Notes under the pieces: generated by a model
Seen by the model: only the letters and a program-made list of their open reading frames with translations
The model's database searches: none
What the model was told of the DNA's origin: nothing
Part shown: piece after piece, positions 39,536 to 50,047 of the stretch
How the letters are laid out: the number at the start of each line of letters is the position of its first letter
How positions within the stretch are numbered: position 1 is the first letter of the stretch
Assembly: GCF_900996225.1 (NCBI RefSeq)
Contig: NZ_CAAJGL010000044.1
Location: 1-64,000, forward strand
Origin: Paraburkholderia sp. BCC1884
GTDB taxonomy: Bacteria; Pseudomonadota; Gammaproteobacteria; Burkholderiales; Burkholderiaceae
DNA length: 64,000 bases
Reading direction: 5' to 3'
Position numbers and translations under genes: made by a program

Positions 39536-40513
39536 ATGCAAACCAGTTTGTTGAAGCCCAAGATCATCGCAGTTGAATCGCTTGGTGAGAGCCACGCGAA
39601 AGTGGTCATGGAACCGTTTGAACGCGGTTATGGCCACACCTTGGGTAACGCGCTTCGGCGCGTGCTGCTGTCGTCGATGATCGGCTATGCGCCGACCGAA
39701 GTGACGATCGCAGGCGTCGTTCATGAATATTCGACGCTCGACGGTGTGCAAGAGGACGTAGTCAACCTGTTGTTGAACCTGAAAGGCGTGGTGTTCAAGC
39801 TGCATAACCGTGACGAAGTGACGGTTACGCTGCGCAAGGAAGGCGAAGGCGTTGTCACCGCTGGTGACATCGAACTCGCGCACGATTGCGAAGTGATCAA
39901 TCCGGATCACGTGATTGCGCATCTGTCGAAGGGCGGCAAGCTCGACGTGCAGATCAAGGTTGAGAAGGGCCGCGGTTACGTGCCGGGCAATGTGCGTCGT
40001 TACGGCGAAGAGTCGGCCAAGATCATCGGTCGTATCGTGCTGGACGCTTCGTTCTCGCCGGTTCGCCGCGTGAGCTACGCAGTTGAAAGCGCTCGCGTCG
40101 AACAGCGTACCGACCTCGACAAGCTCGTGATGAACATCGAAACCAACGGTGTGATCTCGCCGGAAGAAGCGATCCGTCAATCGGCGCGCATTCTGGTTGA
40201 TCAGCTGTCGGTGTTCGCTGCACTGGAAGGCACCGAAGCAACGGCGGAAGCGCCGTCGCGTGCGCCGCAGATCGATCCGATCCTGCTGCGTCCGGTCGAT
40301 GATCTCGAATTGACGGTTCGTTCCGCGAACTGCCTGAAGGCCGAGAACATCTACTACATCGGCGACCTGATCCAGCGTACGGAAAACGAGCTGCTCAAGA
40401 CGCCGAATCTGGGCCGCAAGTCGCTGAACGAAATCAAGGAAGTACTGGCGTCGCGTGGTTTGACGCTCGGCATGAAGCTCGAGAACTGGCCGCCGGCTGG
40501 TCTGGACAAGTAA
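39536..40513 (+). CDS. rpoA: DNA-directed RNA polymerase subunit alpha
   Basis: 325 aa. The N-terminal domain (about 1-235) dimerises to start polymerase assembly ([22 protein letters not shown] near 26-47). A linker follows, then the C-terminal domain (about 250-325; [29 protein letters not shown]), which binds UP elements and activators. SD AAAAGGAAAA at 39521-39530. Member of the alpha operon. Confidence 0.98.
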
Positions 40514-40544
40514 TACCGGGACAGAGCCCGCCGCTGCACTGGCA

Positions 40545-40588
40545 AAGACGCGGATTTTCCTTTAAAATCCGCGTCTTGTCTTTTTTTA
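40545..40588 (+). terminator. Strong terminator between rpoA and rplQ
   Basis: Perfect 14-bp stem AAGACGCGGATTTT / AAAATCCGCGTCTT with a 5-nt loop, then GTC and seven T. It lies inside the alpha operon, 31 nt after rpoA and 85 nt before rplQ. I find no clear promoter between it and rplQ. Confidence 0.85.
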
Positions 40589-40672
40589 CTACCGGCCCGT
40601 GCGCTCACTACTTTAGGTAGATCGAAGCGCGATAGAAGAGCTGGACCAAAACTTTGAATCAAAGGAATTAAC

Positions 40673-41065
40673 ATGCGTCACCGTCATGGTCTGCGGAAAC
40701 TGAACCGCACGAGCAGCCACCGTCTGGCAATGCTCCGTAATATGTCGAACTCGCTGATCGAGCACGAAGTCATCAAGACCACGCTGCCGAAAGCCAAAGA
40801 ACTCCGTAAAGTTGTCGAGCCGCTGATCACGCTCGGCAAGAAGCCGTCGCTGGCAAATCGTCGTCTGGCGTTCAACCGTCTGCGCGATCGTGACTCGGTC
40901 ACGAAGCTGTTCGAAGTTCTGGGCCCGCGTTACGCTACCCGTCCGGGCGGCTATCTGCGCGTGCTGAAGTTCGGCTTCCGCAATGGCGACAATGCACCGA
41001 TGGCACTGGTCGAACTGCTCGACCGTCCGGAAGTCGAAGACGTCGAAGTGCAAGAAGCTGAGTAA
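40673..41065 (+). CDS. rplQ: 50S ribosomal protein L17
   Basis: 130 aa. Tunnel-exit region protein. [24 protein letters not shown] is the invariant N-terminus; the acidic C-terminus ([11 protein letters not shown]) is longer than in some families. SD AAAGGAA at 40660-40666. Last alpha-operon gene, followed by a strong terminator. Confidence 0.97.
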   Translation: MRHRHGLRKLNRTSSHRLAMLRNMSNSLIEHEVIKTTLPKAKELRKVVEPLITLGKKPSLANRRLAFNRLRDRDSVTKLFEVLGPRYATRPGGYLRVLKFGFRNGDNAPMALVELLDRPEVEDVEVQEAE

Positions 41066-41080
41066 GCTTCCAGCATCAAG

Positions 41081-41110
41081 AAAAAGCCAGGCATGTAGCC
41101 TGGCTTTTTT
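41081..41110 (+). terminator. Rho-independent terminator after rplQ
   Basis: 12-bp stem AAAAAGCCAGGC / GCCTGGCTTTTT with the loop ATGTA and a six-T tract. It closes the long ribosomal protein region. Confidence 0.92.
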
Positions 41111-41252
41111 GCTTTCTGCCGTCCGCATCGGTCTTGCGGTGGCTGCCCGCGGTGACTACGTGCCACAAGAGAATGCCGGCGGGACCTTCAGCGGCGTTAT
41201 AAGGCTAGGTGATACGATATCGCCACATGAATCGTGCGAGCTGGAGCCTGTT

Positions 41253-41591
41253 GTGACTGTGAGCGAGAGTGTGACCTTGATCCTGACGACGGTGCCCGAT
41301 GCGGCCACCGCGCAGACGCTAGCAGCCGAAGCGCTGGCTGCGCGCCTCTGCGCTTGCGTCACGGAACTAGGCGCCGTGCAATCTCGCTATCACTGGCAAG
41401 GCGCGATCGAAACGGCGGAGGAAATCCAGCTGCTATTCAAGACGAGCGCCGCGCGTGCAGTGGAGCTCGAGCGGTACATCCACGCGCATCATCCCTACGA
41501 CACCCCGGAAGTCCTCTCCTGGCAAGCGACGGCATCCGCCGCATACGGCCAGTGGATTGCTGCTGAAACCCAACGTCCCCTCCATGTTTAA
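41253..41591 (+). CDS. cutA: Divalent-cation tolerance protein CutA
   Basis: 112 aa from GTG 41253 with SD GGAG at 41243-41246. CutA forms a ferredoxin-like trimer linked to copper tolerance in E. coli. ARLCACVTELGAVQSRYHWQG-type and EIQLLFKTS sequences and the C-terminal HHPYDTPEVLSW are diagnostic. It overlaps dsbD by eight bases, so the two are translationally coupled, as in the E. coli cutA-dsbD arrangement. Confidence 0.92.
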   Translation: MTVSESVTLILTTVPDAATAQTLAAEALAARLCACVTELGAVQSRYHWQGAIETAEEIQLLFKTSAARAVELERYIHAHHPYDTPEVLSWQATASAAYGQWIAAETQRPLHV

Positions 41592-43470
41592 CGGTCTCGA
41601 CCGGCGCGCGCGCGCCGCGCTGCGCACGGTTTTCTTCCTGCTTGGCTGTCTTATCCTCGCCCAATTCGGCCCCGTCGCTCGCGCCGCGGACGACTTTCTC
41701 GATCCAGCGGTCGCATTCAAGTTCAGCGCCACTGAGAAGCCGGGCGAAGTCGATGTCACGTACAAGATCGCCGACGGCTACTACATGTACCGTGAGCGAT
41801 TCGCTTTCGCGACCCGCAATGGCACGAGCACGATCGGCGAAGCGCAATTGCCGGCGGGACACGTCAAATTCGATCAGACCTTCAACAAGAACGTCGAGAC
41901 GTACCGCAACGAGTTGACCATTCGCATTCCCGTCAAGCAGGCCGCAGGACCGTTCGATCTGGCGGTCACATCGCAAGGTTGCGCCGACGCCGGCATTTGC
42001 TATCCGCCGATGGAGCGTGTCTATCACGTGAGCGGCGCAGCCCTGCAGCCCGCGACTGGCGCGACGACCGCCGCCCCGCAAAAAGCTGCCGCGAACACTA
42101 CATCGGCCGACACGCCCTGGTACGAGCGCGCCACCAGCGCCGACTACGCACAGTCGCTTTTGCAAGGCGGTGGCTTCTTCGCGATCATCGGTTTGTATTT
42201 CGTGGCCGGCGCCGTGCTGAGTCTGCTGCCTTGCTCGTATCCGATGATCCCGATCCTGTCGGCGATCATCATTGGCGAGGGTGCACGTGTGACGCGTGCG
42301 CGTGGGTTTGCGTTGTCGCTGTCCTACGTGATCGGGATGGCGCTCGTGTACACGGCGCTCGGCGTCGCCGCAGCGCTGGTCGGGCAAAGTCTCGGCGCGT
42401 GGCTGCAAAATCCGTGGGTCCTCGGGATTTTCGGCGTCCTCCTGACTGTATTCGCGCTGACGTTGATCGCCGGCGTCGACATTGCGTTGCCGGCACGCTG
42501 GCAGGACGGCGTGTCGCAAGCATCGACGGGACGGTCGGGCGGGAAATTCGCAGCCGTCGCTGTGATGGGCGCGCTGTCCGCGCTGGTCGTAGGCGCCTGC
42601 ATGACGGCGCCCTTGTTCGCGGTGCTGGCGTTCATCGCGCATACCGGCAGTGCCGTACTTGGCGGTGCTGCGCTGTTCGCCATGGGCCTCGGCTTGGGCG
42701 TGCCGCTTCTGATCATCGGTCTCGGCGCAGGTACGCTTTTGCCGCGCGCCGGCGCCTGGATGGACGGCGTCAAGGTGTTCTTCGGTGTGGTGCTGCTGGC
42801 GGCTGCGCTGTGGATCGTTTGGCCCGTACTTGGCGCTGGGGCGACGATGCTGCTCAGTTCGCTGTGGCTGCTGGTCGCGGCCGCGGCGCTCGGTCTGTTT
42901 TCGGCGGCGAAGCCGCAGGCGTCGGTATGGGATCGCCTGGGACGAGGCGTCGGCGCGGCGCTGGCCATCTGGGCGGCGGTGCTACTCGTCGGACTGGCTG
43001 CGGGTTCGTCCGATCCGTTGCGCCCGCTTGGCGTGCTGGCCGCACGCGGCGGCGTAACTGGCGTTGGCGTAGCGAGCGCGTCCGGGCAGTCGGGAACGGC
43101 ACCACAGAGCGACCTGACGTTCGCATCGGTGCGCTCCTCCAATCAACTCGATGAGGCCGTCAAAACCGCCGCGCAGCCCGCCATGCTCGATTTTTACGCG
43201 GACTGGTGCGTCAGCTGCAAGGAAATGGAGAAGTTCACCTTCAGCGATCCGCGTGTGCAAGCCAAATTGAAGCAGATGAACCTGCTGCGCGCCGACGTCA
43301 CCGCCAACAATACCGACGACCAGATGCTGCTCAAGCGCTTCAGCCTGTTCGGGCCGCCTGGCATCATCTTCTTCGATCAAGGCGGCAAGGAAGTGTTGCG
43401 CGTGGTCGGCTACGAGTCGGCGGACAAGTTTCTGAAGACGCTGGATCAGGCCAACACACCGGGCGCGTAG
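41584..43470 (+). CDS. dsbD: Thiol:disulfide interchange protein DsbD
   Basis: 628 aa. Transfers electrons from cytoplasmic thioredoxin to periplasmic DsbC/CcmG-type partners. A signal peptide ends near residue 35 (VARA|ADD). The N-terminal immunoglobulin-like domain contains the redox pair Cys in CADAGICYPP (about 133-142), and eight membrane segments follow (about 195-480; LLPCSYPMIPILSAI holds one membrane Cys). The C-terminal thioredoxin-like domain has CVSC within YADWCVSCKEME (about 536-547). Start 41584 is chosen because the signal peptide begins there. Confidence 0.95.
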   Translation: MFNGLDRRARAALRTVFFLLGCLILAQFGPVARAADDFLDPAVAFKFSATEKPGEVDVTYKIADGYYMYRERFAFATRNGTSTIGEAQLPAGHVKFDQTFNKNVETYRNELTIRIPVKQAAGPFDLAVTSQGCADAGICYPPMERVYHVSGAALQPATGATTAAPQKAAANTTSADTPWYERATSADYAQSLLQGGGFFAIIGLYFVAGAVLSLLPCSYPMIPILSAIIIGEGARVTRARGFALSLSYVIGMALVYTALGVAAALVGQSLGAWLQNPWVLGIFGVLLTVFALTLIAGVDIALPARWQDGVSQASTGRSGGKFAAVAVMGALSALVVGACMTAPLFAVLAFIAHTGSAVLGGAALFAMGLGLGVPLLIIGLGAGTLLPRAGAWMDGVKVFFGVVLLAAALWIVWPVLGAGATMLLSSLWLLVAAAALGLFSAAKPQASVWDRLGRGVGAALAIWAAVLLVGLAAGSSDPLRPLGVLAARGGVTGVGVASASGQSGTAPQSDLTFASVRSSNQLDEAVKTAAQPAMLDFYADWCVSCKEMEKFTFSDPRVQAKLKQMNLLRADVTANNTDDQMLLKRFSLFGPPGIIFFDQGGKEVLRVVGYESADKFLKTLDQANTPGA

Positions 43471-43497
43471 TCTGCCGCAGCGTCTGAGCAATGCGCG

Positions 43498-44697
<1,200 letters not shown>

Positions 44698-44747
44698 TGG
44701 GCGGCCGGAAATGGTGTTGTTGGCCAGACCGACAGGCGCTGTGGGAT

Positions 44748-45401
44748 TTATTGCGCGCCGTCCGCTTCTTCTTTGGCGTTGGGAATCAGCCAACCTTCGA
44801 TCAGTTCGTGCGCTTCGTCGATCCCGATGCGCTTGAGCGCCGAGAACAACTGAGCCGTCAGCTCGCCTTGGTAGCCGGCGGCACTGTATTCAGCCAGACC
44901 CTTCTGTGTAGCGCGCAAGGCGTTCACGCTTTCCTGCCGTGTCAATTTGTCGCATTTGGTCAGCAGCGTGTGGATCGGTTTGCCGGTCGGCGCAAACCAT
45001 TCGATCATCCGGCGATCCAGATCCGTCAACGGACGGCGCGAATCCATCATCAGAATCATGCCGCGCAATTGCGAACGCGATTGCAGGTACGTGGACAGCA
45101 GCGCCTCCCAGTGGGCCTTGGCCGCGCCCGGCACTTCCGCATAACCGTAACCCGGCAGGTCGACCAGATGCGCGGTCGGCTCGTCTGCCTTGCCCACCGA
45201 AAAATAATTGATGTGCTGCGTGCGCCCCGGCGTCTTACTGGCGAAGGCGAGGCGCTTCTGATTGCACAGAATATTGATCGCCGTCGACTTGCCCGCGTTC
45301 GAGCGTCCCGCAAAGCAGATCTCGGGTTGCGAAGTGGCCGGCAGATCGCGCAAATGATTGACGGTCGTGAAAAAACGGGATTGGTGGAGCAGGAAGGACA
45401 T
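44748..45401 (-). CDS. engB: Ribosome biogenesis GTPase EngB (YsxC/YihA)
   Basis: 217 aa from ATG 45401. GTPase for 50S assembly. The P loop GRSNAGKS begins near residue 31, DLPGYG is near 82 and TKCDKL lies near 150, followed by [15 protein letters not shown]. The start [21 protein letters not shown] matches the family; an upstream ATG at 45452 would add 17 unrelated residues. No SD is visible at either start. Divergent from the cytochrome c gene. Confidence 0.93.
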   Translation of the reverse strand: MSFLLHQSRFFTTVNHLRDLPATSQPEICFAGRSNAGKSTAINILCNQKRLAFASKTPGRTQHINYFSVGKADEPTAHLVDLPGYGYAEVPGAAKAHWEALLSTYLQSRSQLRGMILMMDSRRPLTDLDRRMIEWFAPTGKPIHTLLTKCDKLTRQESVNALRATQKGLAEYSAAGYQGELTAQLFSALKRIGIDEAHELIEGWLIPNAKEEADGAQ

Positions 45402-45483
45402 GATCAGGCCGGTATTCGAGACGCCGGGGAACCCGGAGTGGGGACGGGTCAAGCCCGACTGGCGTCTTAGCGATTAGCGAGTT

Positions 45484-45493
45484 ATTGTACAAT
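45484..45493. promoter_or_regulatory. Palindrome in the engB / cytochrome c divergent gap
   Basis: ATTGTACAAT is a perfect 10-bp palindrome that contains TACAAT on both strands. It could serve as the engB -10 box (with TTTCAG upstream on the minus strand) or as an operator. Support is by inspection only. Confidence 0.3.
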
Positions 45494-45619
45494 ACGATGG
45501 TTTACTGAAAACCTGAGGGGGCCAGCCCGCATGCCTTTTGGCGGCTCCTGGCGGTCACTCGGTCGCTGTCGTATTTTGCAAAACCTCTAAAATCCCACAA
45601 GACGAGACAGGGTGTGCGA

Positions 45620-46273
45620 ATGAATCGACTGAGCAAGACTCTGATGGTGCTTCATGTAGCGGCAGGTCTTTCAGGTTTGGCAATTCAGGCACGAGCAGCA
45701 GATCCGGCGAAACCGGACGTCAATCGGGGGCAGGCAATCGCGGTGCAGGTTTGCGCCTCATGCCACGGCGCAGACGGCAACAGTGCCGGTGGCGCCTATC
45801 CCAAGCTGGCGGGCCAGCATCCCGAATATCTCGTCAAGCAGCTCAAAGATTTCAAGACTCAGCCGGGCGCAAAGCAACCTGCGCGCAACAATGCGATCAT
45901 GGCGGGCATGGCCGCGGCGCTGTCCGATCAGGACATGGTCAACGTGGCCGCCTATTTCGCCGCGCAGACCCCGAAGCCCGGCTACGCGCATAACAAAGAC
46001 ACGGTGCCGATCGGTCAGAAAATTTATCGTGGCGGGATCGCCGACAAGGGCGTGCCGGCCTGCGCAAGCTGCCACGGACCCACCGGTCAGGGCATTCCTT
46101 CGCAGTATCCGCGTCTGTCTGGGCAGTGGTCCGAATACACGGTGGCGCAGTTGCTGGCGTTCACGCAAGGTCCGGGCGCGCGGAACAATAATGAGCCGAT
46201 GCATGCAATTGCCACGCGTCTGTCGGATAGTGACATCAAGGCTGTAGCCGATTACATCGCGGGCTTGCATTAA
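45620..46273 (+). CDS. Di-haem cytochrome c4-type protein
   Basis: 217 aa from ATG 45620. A signal peptide ends near residue 26 (ARA|AD). Two class I cytochrome c domains each hold a haem site: CASCH at 45-49 and CASCH at 148-152, with likely Met ligands near 94-97 and 194. Periplasmic electron carrier to the terminal oxidase by analogy to cytochrome c4. It is placed directly before resB and ccsA, the system that would attach its haems. Confidence 0.93.
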   Translation: MNRLSKTLMVLHVAAGLSGLAIQARAADPAKPDVNRGQAIAVQVCASCHGADGNSAGGAYPKLAGQHPEYLVKQLKDFKTQPGAKQPARNNAIMAGMAAALSDQDMVNVAAYFAAQTPKPGYAHNKDTVPIGQKIYRGGIADKGVPACASCHGPTGQGIPSQYPRLSGQWSEYTVAQLLAFTQGPGARNNNEPMHAIATRLSDSDIKAVADYIAGLH

Positions 46274-46322
46274 GAGGCCCACACGCCAGTACAACCGGTC
46301 CGACGAGACCGGTACAAACAAG

Positions 46323-46368
46323 AAAAGGGTGGGGGCGTCGTGCCTACGACAGCCCTGCACCCTTTTTT
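46323..46368 (+). terminator. Terminator between cytochrome c4 and resB
   Basis: Stem AAAAGGGTG / CACCCTTTT enclosing a second GTCGT / ACGAC hairpin, ending in six T. It lies 50 nt after the cytochrome stop and 20 nt before resB, so resB may be expressed partly by readthrough. Confidence 0.7.
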
Positions 46369-46388
46369 GCTGTTCAGTCGGAGTATGA

Positions 46389-48608
46389 ATGAGCGTCACC
46401 ACGTCGGGTTTGCAGTCGAAGTCGGGCAATCGCGTCTCGCGCAGCGTCATCGAAGTCATGAGTTCGATGCGTTTCGCCATCTCGCTGCTCGTGATTCTGT
46501 CGATCGCCAGCATCATCGGTACCGTCCTCACGCAGGACGACCCCTATCCCAACTACGTCAATCAGTTCGGCCCGTTCTGGGCGGACATCTTCCGCTCGCT
46601 GAGTCTGTACACCGTGTACAGCTCGTGGTGGTTCATGCTGATCCTCGGTTTCCTGATGGTGTCCGTGTCGCTGTGCGTGATCCGCAATGCGCCGAAGATG
46701 GTGGCCGACGCGAAGAGCTGGAAGGACAAGGTCCGCGAAGCGAGTCTGCGCGCGTTCCATCACAAGGGCGAGTTCGTGGTCGAGGCGCCGCGCGCTCAGA
46801 CCACGGTGACGCTCGCCCGGCTGTCGGCCAAGTTCGGCTACAAGTTCGTCACGCGCGAATCGGAAGGTGCGACGCTGATCGCGGCCAAACGCGGCGCGTT
46901 GACCAAGTTTGGCTACATCTCCGCGCACATTGCGATCGTCGTGATCTGTCTGGGCGGTCTGCTCGACAGCAATCTGCCGATCAAGCTGCAAATGTGGATG
47001 TTCGACAAGTCGCCGATCCGCTCCAACACGGTGATCAACGACATCACGCCGGATCATCGCCTGTCGCAATCCAACCCGACCTTCCGCGGCTACGCATGGG
47101 TACCGGAAGGCCAGCATGTATCCACGGCGATTCTGAACCAGCCCGACGGCTCGCTGATCCAGGACCTGCCGTTCTCGATCGAACTCAACAAATTCATCGT
47201 CGATTACTACTCGACGGGTATGCCGAAGCTGTTCGCGAGCGACATCGTCGTGGTCGATCATAAGACCGGTGCGCGCGTGCCGGCGCGCGTCGAAGTGAAC
47301 AAGCCGTTCACCTACGACGGCGTCTCGATCTTCCAGTCGAGCTTCCAGGACGGCGGCTCGCAAATGCAGATGACCGCTTACCCGATGTCCGGAGCAACCG
47401 CGAAGACCGCACCGTTCGGCGGCACGATCGGCGGTAATGCGCCGCTCAGCACGGCCACCCCGCTCGCCGACGGTCAAACCGTGGAGTTCACCGATTTCCG
47501 CGCGATCAACGTCGAAAACACCTCGAACGGCAACGGCCAGAACGACGCCCGTGGCGTCGCGCATCGCACGCTGAAGGAAGCTTTCGACGAGCGCCTCGGC
47601 TCCGGCGCGAAGTCGTCGAACCCGCTCGATCTGCACAACGTCGGCCCGTCGGTGCAATACAAGGTGCGCGACAAAGACGGCCAGGCGCGCGAGTACAACA
47701 ACTACATGCTGCCGGTGGATGTCGCCGGCGAAAAGATGTTCCTCGCGGGCATGCGCCTGAACCCGGACGATCCGTTCCGCTATCTGCGCATTCCCGCCGA
47801 CAGCGGCGGCACCGTCAAGGAATGGATGAACCTGCGCGCCACGCTCGAGGACCCGGCGGCGCGCGTGGCCGCCGCTCATAGCTTCGCGTTGCGCTCCGTG
47901 CCGGGTTCCAACACCGAATTGCAGCAGCATCTGGAAGAAAGCGCACTGCGCGTGCTGACCCTCTTTGCAGGCGCGGACAATAGCATCAAGATGCCGAACG
48001 GCCAGACGGTCGGCGGCTTCCAGGCAATCGCGGCGTTCATCGACCATTCGGTGCCGAAGGGCGAGCAGGAAAAGGCCGCGGGCCTGTTGCTGCGTATGCT
48101 GGAAGGCTCGACGTGGGATCTGTGGCAATTGTCCCGCCAGCAACTCGGCGAGCCCGTGGCCCCGGCCAATGCGGACGCCAGCCGTTTCATCCAAAGCTCG
48201 ATCAACGCGATATCCGACAGCTTTTTGTATGGATCGCCGGTCTATTTACAGCTTGATTCATTCAAGCAGGTGCAAGCTTCGGTATTTCAGTTGACGCGCG
48301 CGCCGGGCAAAAAAGTCGTGTATCTTGGCAGCCTGCTCCTCGTGTTGGGCATCTTCTCGATGTTCTACGTCCGCGAACGGCGGCTGTGGTTCTGGCTTAG
48401 AGATACCGACCACGGCACGAATGTCGTGATGGCGATGTCGAGTGCACGCAAAACGCTCGACTTCGAAAAGGAGTTCGTCCAGACGCGCGACGCTGTCGGC
48501 GCCGCACTGGGCGCCAGACTCACTGACGCATCCGACGCCGCCGGCGGCACAAACCCAACCGGCCACGCCGGCGCGCCGCCCACAAGCTCACAAGATTCGA
48601 CCCGGTAA
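46389..48608 (+). CDS. resB: Cytochrome c biogenesis protein ResB (CcsB)
   Basis: 739 aa. System II haem-lyase subunit that, with CcsA, exports haem and joins it to apocytochrome c. Membrane segments appear near residues 26-45, 77-98, 172-192 and 640-660, with a large periplasmic domain between the last two. The N-terminal SMRFAISLLVILSIASIIGTVL and QFGPFWADIFRSLSLYTVYSSWWF are typical. The C-terminal tail is low complexity. GGAG at 46380-46383 serves as SD. Confidence 0.93.
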   Translation: MSVTTSGLQSKSGNRVSRSVIEVMSSMRFAISLLVILSIASIIGTVLTQDDPYPNYVNQFGPFWADIFRSLSLYTVYSSWWFMLILGFLMVSVSLCVIRNAPKMVADAKSWKDKVREASLRAFHHKGEFVVEAPRAQTTVTLARLSAKFGYKFVTRESEGATLIAAKRGALTKFGYISAHIAIVVICLGGLLDSNLPIKLQMWMFDKSPIRSNTVINDITPDHRLSQSNPTFRGYAWVPEGQHVSTAILNQPDGSLIQDLPFSIELNKFIVDYYSTGMPKLFASDIVVVDHKTGARVPARVEVNKPFTYDGVSIFQSSFQDGGSQMQMTAYPMSGATAKTAPFGGTIGGNAPLSTATPLADGQTVEFTDFRAINVENTSNGNGQNDARGVAHRTLKEAFDERLGSGAKSSNPLDLHNVGPSVQYKVRDKDGQAREYNNYMLPVDVAGEKMFLAGMRLNPDDPFRYLRIPADSGGTVKEWMNLRATLEDPAARVAAAHSFALRSVPGSNTELQQHLEESALRVLTLFAGADNSIKMPNGQTVGGFQAIAAFIDHSVPKGEQEKAAGLLLRMLEGSTWDLWQLSRQQLGEPVAPANADASRFIQSSINAISDSFLYGSPVYLQLDSFKQVQASVFQLTRAPGKKVVYLGSLLLVLGIFSMFYVRERRLWFWLRDTDHGTNVVMAMSSARKTLDFEKEFVQTRDAVGAALGARLTDASDAAGGTNPTGHAGAPPTSSQDSTR

Positions 48609-48612
48609 GATC

Positions 48613-49833
48613 ATGGACTTGACTCAGGTTTCCTCATCCTCCTCTTCGCCCGCGCGCCCCAGGAGGGCCGCCGCGGACGAGGCCGTCAACACGCTCAACA
48701 TCGGGCAGTACGACGAGCGGCCGTTTCTGAAACGGCTCGGCATCGTCGACTGGCTGTTCGCCGTCGCGATGGTGGCGGGCGCCGGGTTTGCGCTCACGCG
48801 CTACTACCCGTTCATGAACTACTACGACAAGCTGGTGCTGGTGTGCGCCGTGCCCGTGTTCATGGTGCTCGGCTGGCGCTGGAAACCGGTGCGTCCGCTG
48901 ATGGTGGGTATCACGGCGCTGTCTTTGCTGGCGATCCAGATCTATCACGGCGACCTCAGCCGCGCGGATAGCGCCTTCTTCCTCAAGTATTTCCTGTCGA
49001 GCCAGTCAGCGATTCTGTGGATGAGCGCGCTTTTCGTGTTCGCCACGGTGTTCTACTGGATCGGTCTGTTGTCGCGCTCGCCGACTGGCGCCGCGATCGG
49101 TTCGAAGATGACGTGGGCCGCGGTGCTGATGGGCTTCGTCGGCCTGATGGTGCGCTGGTACGAGTCGTACCTGATCGGCGCGGACGTCGGCCATATTCCT
49201 ATTTCGAACCTCTACGAAGTGTTCGTGCTGTTCAGCCTGATCACCGCGCTGTTTTATCTGTACTACGAGCAGCACTACAACACCCGCGCGCTCGGCGCGT
49301 TCGTGCTGCTGGTGATCGGCGCCGCCGTCGGCTTCCTGATGTGGTACTCGGTCGCGCGTGATGCGCAGCAGATCCAGCCGCTCGTGCCGGCGCTGCAAAG
49401 CTGGTGGATGAAGATTCACGTGCCGGCGAACTTCATCGGCTATGGCAGCTTTGCGCTGTCGGCGATGGTTGCCGTCGCGTATATCTCGAAGGAGCGTGGC
49501 GTGCTGGCTGACCGCCTGCCGGCGCTCGAAGTGCTCGACGACCTGATGTACAAGTCGATCGCCGTCGGCTTCGCGTTCTTCACGATCGCGACGATTCTCG
49601 GCGCGCTGTGGGCCGCGGAAGCGTGGGGCGGCTACTGGAGCTGGGATCCGAAGGAAACCTGGGCACTGATCGTCTGGCTGAACTATGCGGCCTGGCTGCA
49701 TATGCGTCTGATGAAAGGCCTGCGCGGCGCGGTCGCGGCATGGTGGGCGCTGACCGGTTTGCTGGTCACCACTTTCGCCTTCCTAGGCGTGAATATGTTC
49801 CTGTCGGGCTTGCATAGTTACGGCAAGCTGTAA
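48613..49833 (+). CDS. ccsA: Cytochrome c biogenesis protein CcsA (ResC)
   Basis: 406 aa from ATG 48613, four nucleotides after resB. Multi-pass membrane haem-handling partner of ResB. The tryptophan-rich haem-binding WWD motif GGYWSWDPKETWALIVW lies near residues 337-353; conserved His residues flank it. A soluble N-terminal segment of about 45 residues (Ser/Arg-rich) precedes the first helix. Confidence 0.94.
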   Translation: MDLTQVSSSSSSPARPRRAAADEAVNTLNIGQYDERPFLKRLGIVDWLFAVAMVAGAGFALTRYYPFMNYYDKLVLVCAVPVFMVLGWRWKPVRPLMVGITALSLLAIQIYHGDLSRADSAFFLKYFLSSQSAILWMSALFVFATVFYWIGLLSRSPTGAAIGSKMTWAAVLMGFVGLMVRWYESYLIGADVGHIPISNLYEVFVLFSLITALFYLYYEQHYNTRALGAFVLLVIGAAVGFLMWYSVARDAQQIQPLVPALQSWWMKIHVPANFIGYGSFALSAMVAVAYISKERGVLADRLPALEVLDDLMYKSIAVGFAFFTIATILGALWAAEAWGGYWSWDPKETWALIVWLNYAAWLHMRLMKGLRGAVAAWWALTGLLVTTFAFLGVNMFLSGLHSYGKL

Positions 49834-49856
49834 GATCGGCCGCGCTGAACCGACTT

Positions 49857-49891
49857 AAAACCGCCGAGTGCTTAGCACCGGCGGTTTTTTT
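49857..49891 (+). terminator. Rho-independent terminator after ccsA
   Basis: AAAACCGCCG-A-GTGC / GCAC-CGGCGGTTTT with a TTA loop and one bulged A, ending in seven T. It ends the resB-ccsA transcript. Confidence 0.88.
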
Positions 49892-49942
49892 ATTGCCGAT
49901 GGAATATTCGCTACGTCCAGCGTGTTCGCCACAGGAGTAACG

Positions 49943-50047
49943 ATGGACGGCGCGCGATCATTAATATGGCCCCGTCACGGGCATCAGCCGATGGATCAGC
50001 TAGGAGCAGCACGATGTGGATCAAGCGAAGCGACAGATTTCAACTGA
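49943..50047 (+). CDS. Short upstream reading frame overlapping msrP start
   Basis: 34 codons from ATG 49943 to TGA 50045-50047, preceded by a good SD (AGGAGT at 49933-49938). It runs in a different frame through the msrP ribosome site and first 11 codons. The peptide has no recognised domain. It may be a leader that couples or represses msrP translation, or a chance frame. Confidence 0.3.
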   Translation: MDGARSLIWPRHGHQPMDQLGAARCGSSEATDFN

